Assembly (NCBI GenBank): GCA_049700455.1
Contig: JBNAVJ010000014.1
Span: 1 to 50,081, forward strand
DNA length: 50,081 nt
DNA from: JBNAVJ01 sp049700455
Lineage (GTDB): Bacteria > Bacteroidota > Ignavibacteria > Tepidaquicellales > Tepidaquicellaceae
Direction of reading: 5' to 3'
Shown here in pieces: positions 44,262-50,081 of the stretch. Position 1 is the stretch's first letter; the number at the start of each line of letters is the position of its first letter. A program made the position numbers and the translations under genes. Under the pieces are notes generated by a model that searched no databases, had not been told where the DNA came from, and saw only the letters and a list, made by a program, of their open reading frames with translations.

Positions 44262-46140
44262 AATTTTTATCTTTTTCCCTTTAACTATTTTCGCCCAGCA
44301 AGATTTCCTTATTCCCGACTCAGCAAGCTTAACTAACGCTCTTAGAACAAAGGTAAGTTCAAATCAAAATTCAGCGAATCTACTTTCACAGTTTCGGTGG
44401 GAAAATATTATTGGTTCTTACAAAATTAATATTTCAGAGACCTATAATTCTGATGTAACAAAACTGGGTAACAACTTTTTCAGGAATTATAACAATCTGA
44501 AAGCTATTGCTTCTTATAATCTATTGAAAAATCTTTATGTGGGAAGTGGTATTCAAAGTAGAATTATTAGCGACGAAAAACAAATAGAAATTAATAAAGA
44601 TAGAAATGATTTTTATTTTGTAAATCTCGAATACACCAGGTCAAACTTTTTTATTGACTCAAAATTAGGATACAGAATACAGGATCAAATTGGAATTCAA
44701 GATGACGGGATTTCAGCTGCACTGTCTTCACAAATAAAGGATTTAGAAATACTCCGATTTAGAACCAATAGTACTATTTCCTTATTACTTGATAATCTTT
44801 CTGAAAAATCAAATTACAATTATGCCTTTTCAACTACTATTGACAAAAACTTCAGTGACAAAACTTCTAATAGAACAAAAGTTCAAGTATCGTTTTTAAG
44901 AAATGATTTTTACATACCTGCCACAACAAGTATCATCTCACAATATGGCGTTAATAACAATATACAAATGCGTAACGATAACATAGCATGGGTTGAAAAT
45001 GAACTAAAATATGATATTTCTAAAGCTTTTCTTTTTACAACTTACGCTTCAATACAACTACGAGACATAAAAAATAGGTACAAATATATCCCCCCTGCAA
45101 GTAATATTATCTTTGATAATATTTATAACACTTACATTACTGACAATTCCTATAAGATTGGTATAACTCTGGATGCTGTACTCAAACAGTTTTCCTCCAT
45201 ACTCAATTTACAATACTCCGAAAGAAACGAACAGCATTCTGCTTATGAAATACAGGGGCTCTCACAACAACAAATGAGTGAAATTCAAAAAATAGAAATT
45301 TCAAAAAATAACTTGAGTCGTATCACTTCATTGGTCTTTGAAACCCAATATTCTGTTTCTAACACTAACTTCTTTAAAGGAAGCATATCATCTCTGATTT
45401 TACGATATGACACTGAAAGTAAAGATAACCTTGATGACAGGGATGAACTCTATGTAACAGCCCAGATAACACACCGCTATGATAATCTACTAAATTTTAT
45501 AGCAGAGACATCATTTGAATTTAACTCTGTTACTCTAAACTATCTGTTTAAAGAAAGAAGCGCTAATAATAATACAAATAAGATTTATAAATTGACTTCT
45601 AAAACTTTTTACTCCCCATTTAATTTTTTCACCACTAAGAATCTTTTTCAAGTACTTGCTAATTATACAGTGTATCAATACGAGGATTTGGTATCTCAGA
45701 TTCAAAGTTTTTCATTCAGGCAATTTTTGTTTAATGATTCTACACACCTAAAATTAAACACCCGCATTTTCTTAGACTTTACGGGAAACCTCAGAATTTA
45801 TGAACAGGGAGTCTATAATGATAAAAATTTTACAGTAAAACCAATAAATTATTATGATGAGCGAACTATACAATCTGAAATTGGCTATTTTATAAGTGAT
45901 TTATTTATAGTATCTTTAGGCGTAAGGCATTTTATACAAAGATATTATAATTATGATAAAGGCACTAAGTACCTCCGCCGGACCTATGTTAATTACGGAC
46001 CACTTGTTGAAATAAAGTTAAGTTTGTTTAATAATTCAAGTCTTAATTTAAAAACAGGTATAGATTACGTAGAATCAAGCACAGAACCAGATAAAACAAG
46101 TTCTGTTAATTTGATTTTAAATTTGCTATATAATTTTTAG
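44242..46140 (+). CDS. Predicted outer membrane beta-barrel protein of unknown family
   Basis: A 632-aa protein with signal peptide (MKTFLIKIFIFFPLTIFAQQ, about 1-18). The rest is rich in Asn, Ser, Tyr and Phe, with alternating short strands (e.g. FYFVNLEYTRSNFFIDSKLG), and it ends LILNLLYNF with the C-terminal aromatic residue favoured by barrel-assembly machinery. No plug domain, TonB box or enzyme motif is seen, so it is not a standard TonB receptor. Start overlaps the ABC ATPase gene by 20 bp, indicating coupled translation. Function unknown. Confidence 0.6.
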   Translation: MKTFLIKIFIFFPLTIFAQQDFLIPDSASLTNALRTKVSSNQNSANLLSQFRWENIIGSYKINISETYNSDVTKLGNNFFRNYNNLKAIASYNLLKNLYVGSGIQSRIISDEKQIEINKDRNDFYFVNLEYTRSNFFIDSKLGYRIQDQIGIQDDGISAALSSQIKDLEILRFRTNSTISLLLDNLSEKSNYNYAFSTTIDKNFSDKTSNRTKVQVSFLRNDFYIPATTSIISQYGVNNNIQMRNDNIAWVENELKYDISKAFLFTTYASIQLRDIKNRYKYIPPASNIIFDNIYNTYITDNSYKIGITLDAVLKQFSSILNLQYSERNEQHSAYEIQGLSQQQMSEIQKIEISKNNLSRITSLVFETQYSVSNTNFFKGSISSLILRYDTESKDNLDDRDELYVTAQITHRYDNLLNFIAETSFEFNSVTLNYLFKERSANNNTNKIYKLTSKTFYSPFNFFTTKNLFQVLANYTVYQYEDLVSQIQSFSFRQFLFNDSTHLKLNTRIFLDFTGNLRIYEQGVYNDKNFTVKPINYYDERTIQSEIGYFISDLFIVSLGVRHFIQRYYNYDKGTKYLRRTYVNYGPLVEIKLSLFNNSSLNLKTGIDYVESSTEPDKTSSVNLILNLLYNF

Positions 46141-46145
46141 CTACA

Positions 46146-46553
46146 ATGATTGAAGAGTCTTATGTTTTAAAAACTGACAGGGACGAGATTAAGCGTGTTG
46201 AAGAAATTTTGAAACGGATAAATCAGAGTCTCTGTTTTCCAGAGGATAAGTTTGTAAACCTCTTGATAGCTGTATCAGAAGCTTTGGTAAATGCCATAGT
46301 ACACGGTAATCATCTGGATACATTAAAAAAAGTGTTTCTTAGTATTAGTTATAACGATAATTTTATCACTGTTCAGGTACAGGACGAAGGAAGCGGGTTC
46401 GATACCTCTCAAATTCCCGACCCCACCCTTGACGAAAATTTGCTTAGAGAACATGGGCGTGGACTCTTTATTATTAAATCACTTGTAGATAGATGCACCA
46501 TCAATACTACAAAAAGTGGAACTGAAGTAACTCTAACTATTTATAAAACGTAA
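46146..46553 (+). CDS. RsbW/SpoIIAB-like serine kinase/anti-sigma ATPase
   Basis: A 135-aa HATPase_c (GHKL) protein. The N box is SEALVNAIVHGN, the G1 box QDEGSGFDTS, and the G2 box HGRGLFIIKSLVD, spanning almost the whole protein; no membrane segment. Such stand-alone ATPases bind or phosphorylate anti-sigma antagonists in partner-switching systems. No STAS anti-anti-sigma or PP2C phosphatase gene lies beside it here, so its partners are elsewhere. It follows the barrel gene by 5 bp. Confidence 0.9.
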   Translation: MIEESYVLKTDRDEIKRVEEILKRINQSLCFPEDKFVNLLIAVSEALVNAIVHGNHLDTLKKVFLSISYNDNFITVQVQDEGSGFDTSQIPDPTLDENLLREHGRGLFIIKSLVDRCTINTTKSGTEVTLTIYKT

Positions 46554-46585
46554 TATAAAACTTTAATAAATTAAATCTTACAACT

Positions 46586-47506
46586 ATGAAAATTACAATC
46601 GTTGGTGCCGGTAATGTGGGGTCAACAGCAGCACAAATAATCGTTGACCGTGCTCTTGCAAATGACGTTGTTCTGATAGACATCGTAGAAGGAATTCCAC
46701 AGGGAAAAGCACTGGACATTTATCAATCAGCCGCTATTCAGTATTCAGACACAAAAATTTGGGGGACTAACACCTATGAATTAACGGCTAATTCTGATAT
46801 TGCTGTTATTACGGCAGGATTACCTCGAAAACCAGGTATGTCAAGAGAAGATCTGATTACAACCAATGCTGAAATTGTGATAAATGCTACTAAAGAAATT
46901 GTAAAGTACTCTCCTAATTGTATTATTATCGTAGTAACAAATCCTCTTGATGCAATGACTTATGCATCTTTTATTCACAGCCATTTCCCAAGAAACCGTG
47001 TAATGGGAATGTCTGGGGTTCTTGATACAGCTCGTTTTAAGAGCTTTATTTGTATGGAACTTAATGTTTCTATTGAAAATATTAATGCTATTGTTCTTGG
47101 TGGACACGGGGATTCAATGGTACCCTTAGTTAGATACACTACAGTCTCAGGTATTCCCTTGACTGATTTACTTCCCAAAAATAGAATAGAGGCTTTAATT
47201 GAAAGGACAAGACATGGCGGTGCTGAAATTGTCAAGCACTTGAAGACAGGAAGCGCCTATTATGCTCCTGCTGCCTCAGTTGTGCAAATGATTGATGCAA
47301 TTGTCAACAACAGACATAGAATAATGGCAGCTTGTGTTTACCTGCAAGGGGAATACGGTCACAGCGATATTTGTCTCGGGGTACCAGTAAAAATCGGAGC
47401 ACTTGGGATGGAGGAAATTGTTCCAATCAAGCTCACCCCCGAAGAAAGAGAAGCATTTGATAAATCGGCAGCTGATGTTAGGGAAATGATTAAAAGAATT
47501 CAATAA
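46586..47506 (+). CDS. mdh: Malate dehydrogenase (NAD-dependent)
   Basis: Interconverts malate and oxaloacetate in the TCA cycle (306 aa). The NAD loop GAGNVGST lies at 7-14 and Asp32 (VVLIDIVEG) indicates NAD rather than NADP. Substrate arginines are in AGLPRKPGMSREDL; TNPLDAMTY, GMSGVLDTARF and the catalytic His in VLGGHGDSMVP are present. The pattern is that of the LDH-like malate dehydrogenases found in Chlorobi and many bacteria. It is followed by a strong terminator and converges with rpmA. Confidence 0.96.
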   Translation: MKITIVGAGNVGSTAAQIIVDRALANDVVLIDIVEGIPQGKALDIYQSAAIQYSDTKIWGTNTYELTANSDIAVITAGLPRKPGMSREDLITTNAEIVINATKEIVKYSPNCIIIVVTNPLDAMTYASFIHSHFPRNRVMGMSGVLDTARFKSFICMELNVSIENINAIVLGGHGDSMVPLVRYTTVSGIPLTDLLPKNRIEALIERTRHGGAEIVKHLKTGSAYYAPAASVVQMIDAIVNNRHRIMAACVYLQGEYGHSDICLGVPVKIGALGMEEIVPIKLTPEEREAFDKSAADVREMIKRIQ

Positions 47507-47523
47507 AGTTACATATGTATTCT

Positions 47524-47567
47524 TATAAAAGAAGCCACTATGAACTCTTCTGGTGGCTTCTTTTATA
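47524..47567. terminator. Bidirectional terminator between mdh and rpmA
   Basis: A perfect 15-bp inverted repeat (47524-47538 with 47553-47567) with a 14-nt loop; arms begin and end in A/T runs (TTTTATA on the right, TATAAAA on the left), so it fits both converging genes. Confidence 0.85.
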
Positions 47568-47582
47568 ACTTCAAGGGAAATA

Positions 47583-47837
47583 CTAACTGAGGGGCTCTAC
47601 ATTAACAACCTTACGGCCTGCTTTATCTGTAAACTTAACCTTACCATCAATAAGCGAATAAATAGTGTAATCTCGCCCAAGACCTACATTCTTACCCGGT
47701 TTATATTTTGTACCTCGTTGACGAATAATAATATTTCCAGCAACTACAAGTTCACCTCCAAACTTTTTGACCCCTAACCTTTTCGATTGAGAATCCCTTC
47801 CGTTTTTTGAACTTCCTAAACCTTTTTTGTGAGCCAT
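47583..47837 (-). CDS. rpmA: 50S ribosomal protein L27
   Basis: Ribosomal large-subunit protein near the peptidyl transferase centre (84 aa). The start MAHKKGLGSSKNGRDSQSKR and GGELVVAGNIIIRQRGTKYK are family signatures. The N-terminus begins directly with the functional A-H-K-K-G tail, with no cleavable Firmicutes-type leader. It follows rplU by 13 bp, the standard L21-L27 pair. Confidence 0.97.
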   Translation of the reverse strand: MAHKKGLGSSKNGRDSQSKRLGVKKFGGELVVAGNIIIRQRGTKYKPGKNVGLGRDYTIYSLIDGKVKFTDKAGRKVVNVEPLS

Positions 47838-47850
47838 AGTTTAATTGCTT

Positions 47851-48162
47851 TTAAATAATTTTATTAATTTGGACTTCAGTATATTGTTGTCTATGTCCCT
47901 TTTTTACCTTATAACCTTTACGTCTTTTCTTCTTGAAAACAATTACTTTTTCATCTTTTACATGACCAAGTACAGTAGCCTCAATCTTGTGATTTGTCAA
48001 AATCGGGGTTCCAATCTCAATTGTCTTTTCATCTGGGGAATAAAGCAAAACTTTATCAAACTCAATTTTTGAGCCTGCTTCATGTTGAATCCTGGGAATA
48101 AAAATTTTTTGATTTTCCCCAACTTTGTACTGAAATCCTTTAATATCTACAATTGCAAACAT
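47851..48162 (-). CDS. rplU: 50S ribosomal protein L21
   Basis: Ribosomal protein L21 (103 aa). The start MFAIVDIKGFQYKVGENQKI and the C-terminal KRRKGYKVKKGHRQQYTEVQ are typical. Only 35 bp separate it from the stop of the upstream NnrS-like gene, so there is no room for an L21 leader RNA, and transcription probably comes through that gene or from a promoter inside its 3' end. Confidence 0.97.
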   Translation of the reverse strand: MFAIVDIKGFQYKVGENQKIFIPRIQHEAGSKIEFDKVLLYSPDEKTIEIGTPILTNHKIEATVLGHVKDEKVIVFKKKRRKGYKVKKGHRQQYTEVQINKII

Positions 48163-48197
48163 AGTATTGATTTTTTAGAAACAGTAAGATAACATTT

Positions 48198-49268
48198 TTA
48201 CTTTTTAGTTTCAATAGATATTTCCTTACCTTTTAGGTTATTTCTTACAATGATAAAAACTGACACAAAGAAACCTAAAATAGCAACTCCATTAAAAATA
48301 GACGTGATTTGACGCGTTTCATAACTCCCGACCAGGTCTCCTACTATTCTGACCAATAAAGATCCCTGCAATATGTAAAACCATAAATACAATATTGGTT
48401 TAAACACTTTGGCATTTTTACCTATTATACCAGGTAAGATTATCGGAGCATGGGCAAATATCATAGAAAAGACAAATCCAAGGAAAAATGAATGTAATCC
48501 TGCTTCATATACTAACATTGAATTACTTTCAATCAAAAATATGCCGGCAGTAACAATTAACCATACATAACTCGTAAACAACAGAATGCCAGTATATTTA
48601 AATATTCCATCTTTTCGGATATTTTTTGTCGCAATGTCGAATTTTAATAACCAGCCTGCAGTTAGAACAAGAGATAACGAAGAAATATATTTACCATAAA
48701 GATGAAACTTTATAAACATTCCCACAATAAAGATTAGTAAGAAAATAGTAAGAAAATTTTTCTGCACTTTTGTTACAGGGAGATAGCGGGTAAGTTCCAA
48801 TCTTTCAGCAACAATTGTAAAAAGAAAAAATGCTATCCACCAGATTGTTGCAGGAGGATACTTCCCCAGTAACAAAAGAAATAAATTCCCTACCAAAAGA
48901 CATAAAGCACCAATGCTAAGTAAATAATTATGTAGCTCCTTGAATTTAAAAGTAAAATATATCATAATTATAGTTAGCCCTAATGCACCTATTATAAGTA
49001 GAATATAACCTATTTTGTACTGATTAACCAAAAAGAAAATTAAACTAAAAGCATTGATTAAAGGTAAAAGTAAAATAATCTTTTTCCTGAATGTAATTAT
49101 CCTTTCTAGTATTATCACAGTGGTAAGAAAACTACCAACCATTATAGCTCCATGTTCAGCAAGGCCGGGAATATAATAGAATTGTAGACCTGTCCTGAGC
49201 CAGCCACTATAAATACCTACCAGCAGGGATAATATTATAAAAGGAATAAGAAAAATAGGTTTTTTCAT
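48198..49268 (-). CDS. NnrS-like polytopic membrane protein
   Basis: A 356-aa protein with about 10-12 membrane helices. The frame extends to a TTG at 49331, but the ATG at 49268 begins a clean first helix (MKKPIFLIPFIILSLLVGIY). LAEHGAIMVGSFLTTVIILE and LHSFFLGFVFSMIFAHAPII with LVRIVGDL place conserved His and Arg residues in helices in the way NnrS proteins (heme/copper-containing, nitric-oxide-linked) do. The similarity is at pattern level and a carotenoid-like or other role is not excluded. A 15-bp inverted repeat overlapping an Fnr/Crp-type box lies just upstream. Confidence 0.55.
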   Translation of the reverse strand: MKKPIFLIPFIILSLLVGIYSGWLRTGLQFYYIPGLAEHGAIMVGSFLTTVIILERIITFRKKIILLLPLINAFSLIFFLVNQYKIGYILLIIGALGLTIIMIYFTFKFKELHNYLLSIGALCLLVGNLFLLLLGKYPPATIWWIAFFLFTIVAERLELTRYLPVTKVQKNFLTIFLLIFIVGMFIKFHLYGKYISSLSLVLTAGWLLKFDIATKNIRKDGIFKYTGILLFTSYVWLIVTAGIFLIESNSMLVYEAGLHSFFLGFVFSMIFAHAPIILPGIIGKNAKVFKPILYLWFYILQGSLLVRIVGDLVGSYETRQITSIFNGVAILGFFVSVFIIVRNNLKGKEISIETKK

Positions 49269-49311
49269 ACTTCTTATATACTTTATACAAAAATAAATAA
49301 AGTGAATTTTA

Positions 49312-49374
49312 AAAGATTTGATATAAGTCAAAAGTAAAGACTTTCAATTTTTCCTTTGTTTATATCAAATCTTT
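49312..49374. repeat. Perfect 15-bp inverted repeat upstream of NnrS-like gene
   Basis: AAAGATTTGATATAA (49312-49326) and TTATATCAAATCTTT (49360-49374) are exact reverse complements with a 33-bp spacer. The inner half is 44 bp upstream of the NnrS-like start codon. It could be a pair of operator sites or form an RNA hairpin in a transcript crossing the region. Confidence 0.7.
49318..49331 (-). promoter_or_regulatory. Fnr/Crp-family-like box
   Basis: TTGATATAAGTCAA fits TTGAT-N4-RTCAA, the kind of site bound by Fnr/Dnr/NnrR/HcpR-type regulators, with its centre about 56 bp before the ATG at 49268. At the usual -41.5 spacing the transcript would begin about 15 nt before the start codon. Motif match only. 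Confidence 0.4.
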
Positions 49375-49730
49375 ATAGAAAAGAACTTTTTACTACATTT
49401 TGATTTTTCCAAACACTTTTCTTAAAATGCATAACATTTAAAGAGAAAAATGATAGTTATTTTTTTAGACAAGATGAACTTTTATTTTTATTACAAGGAA
49501 GTTATATATATCTTTATTTAATTAAAAACAAAAGACCTTCAGTTTCTCCCAGCATCTAAATACATTTCTTCCTCAGAGATAAAATGATTTCATAGAGAAA
49601 AGATTTTAGATTTAGTTATTTAGTATCAGCTATAAGTAAAATAATTTCTACAAACGGGTTAAAAAGACTGGATTAAATATTTCTATATAAAATTAAAATG
49701 ATAAGCAGTAAATTTAAATTAAACAACTTT
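49375..49730. other. AT-rich intergenic region without recognisable genes
   Basis: About 356 bp of AT-rich sequence between the inverted repeat and tRNA-Ser. Only very short frames occur (for example a 15-codon one at about 49473), none with a ribosome binding site. No hairpin with a T run or riboswitch-like pattern was seen. It presumably holds the tRNA-Ser promoter. Confidence 0.6.
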
Positions 49731-49817
49731 GGAGAGGTGGCTGAGTGGTTGAAAGCGGCGGTCTCGAAAACCGTTATGGGGGCAACTCCATCGGGGGTTC
49801 GAATCCCCCCCTCTCCG
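49731..49817 (+). tRNA. tRNA-Ser (anticodon CGA)
   Basis: Acceptor GGAGAGG pairs with CCTCTCC, then discriminator G. The anticodon loop CTCGAAA gives anticodon CGA (reads UCG). A long variable arm (after ACCGT: TATGGGGGCAACTCCATC) and T arm GGGGG-TTCGAAT-CCCCC confirm a class II serine tRNA of 87 nt. CCA is not encoded. Confidence 0.96.
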
Positions 49818-49951
49818 CATTTCTCGCCAAAAAGCGGAAGCGGAAAGACAAACTGCCAAAGAACCGGAAAAAATGTCGGCTCGAACTTTATTTTGGTCAG
49901 AAGCGGGCTTTTCATTATTTTGCTTGCTTGATTTTAAAATATTTGGTATCA

Positions 49952-50056
49952 TTCCTGACAAAAATCGAAAGCAGAGTTATCAAAAAACTTTCTGTTTTGG
50001 TTATGGCTAAAATTGCAAAAGCATTAGGTGTTAATATTGAGGAGTTAATAAAGTGA
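49952..50056 (+). pseudogene. Remnant of an HTH_XRE-type regulator
   Basis: The last 34 codons read FLTKIESRVIKKLSVLVMAK then IAKALGVNIEELIK, which lines up with the second half of an HTH_3/Cro-C1 domain (usual form Y-x-S/T-K-I-E-x-G-x-x-x-P-S-x-x-x-L-x-K-I-A-K-A-L-G-V). The frame stays open upstream into the tRNA, but that part is not HTH-like and has no start codon with a ribosome site, so the front half of the domain appears missing or frameshifted. It begins 134 bp after tRNA-Ser and may be debris of an integrated element. Confidence 0.4.
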
Positions 50057-50081
50057 TATGCAAAATATAATGACAATACAA

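Noticed and set aside
47553..47777. Plus-strand open frame over rpmA
   Set aside because: It is antisense to the well-supported L27 gene and has no recognisable protein features.
48163..48197. Possible L21 leader RNA before rplU
   Set aside because: The gap is only 35 bp and shows no leader-like stem; there is no room for the known leader structure.
49269..49331. TTG extension of the NnrS-like gene
   Set aside because: It would lie across the Fnr-like box; the ATG at 49268 begins a clean first membrane helix.
49745..50056. A complete 103-aa protein starting inside tRNA-Ser
   Set aside because: Its start lies within the tRNA gene and its first two-thirds are basic, non-HTH sequence; only the last 34 codons look like a real domain.

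Overview
The window is a piece of a low-GC (about one third G+C by eye) Gram-negative chromosome from the Bacteroidota/Chlorobiota/Ignavibacteriota side of the tree, most likely an Ignavibacteria-like organism. The reasons are three secreted proteins ending in the type IX secretion (T9SS) sorting motif of the YPNPFNPST kind, PorV/PorQ-family outer membrane proteins, a DUF5686-type outer membrane protein, mostly absent Shine-Dalgarno sequences, and tRNA genes without encoded CCA. No insertion sequence, CRISPR array or intact prophage is visible. The only hint of a mobile element is a short HTH_XRE remnant behind tRNA-Ser at the right end.

Layout. 1-5.7 kb: the tail of an RND efflux pump, then housekeeping genes (mtnA-like isomerase, rplY, pth, K+-independent membrane pyrophosphatase hppA, rsmG). 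5.8-15.3 kb: envelope and secreted proteins (DUF5686 barrel, a T9SS protein with a CXXCH motif, a large Asp-box beta-propeller with T9SS tail), a minus-strand RmlD-like reductase, a membrane protein of unknown function and an M28 peptidase with PDZ domain. 15.3-22.8 kb, minus strand: an acyl-CoA synthetase, then the complex I genes nuoA-nuoB, a T9SS protein and a terminator, then nuoC-D-E-F; nuoG to nuoN are not here. 23.0-35.2 kb, plus strand: eleven genes with no gap above 17 bp. They are a lipoprotein, an Asp-box propeller with a FlgD-like tail, two PorV/PorQ proteins, and then a glycan cassette (GT39-like membrane enzyme, GNAT/FemAB-like protein, SDR epimerase, N-formyltransferase, amidohydrolase, glycosyltransferase, Wzx-like flippase).

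35.2-38.0 kb: hsp20 and dnaK, preceded by an almost ideal sigma-54 (-24/-12) promoter and separated by a long hairpin; both carry strong Shine-Dalgarno sequences. 38.0-43.4 kb, minus strand: tRNA-Leu(CAG), recJ, yebC, ruvC, ruvA, ppa and an AEC transporter, tightly packed (DNA repair plus pyrophosphate removal). 43.5-47.5 kb: an ABC ATPase without an adjacent permease, a beta-barrel protein, an RsbW-like ATPase and mdh. 47.6-49.3 kb, minus strand: rpmA, rplU and an NnrS-like membrane protein with a 15-bp inverted repeat upstream. The end holds tRNA-Ser(CGA) and the XRE remnant.

The points most worth a second look are the sigma-54 control of the hsp20-dnaK unit, the eleven-gene run that joins T9SS-type outer membrane proteins to a surface-sugar cassette, and the complex I operon split by a T9SS cargo gene and a terminator. 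All functional calls come from reading motifs in the sequence; no database search was run.
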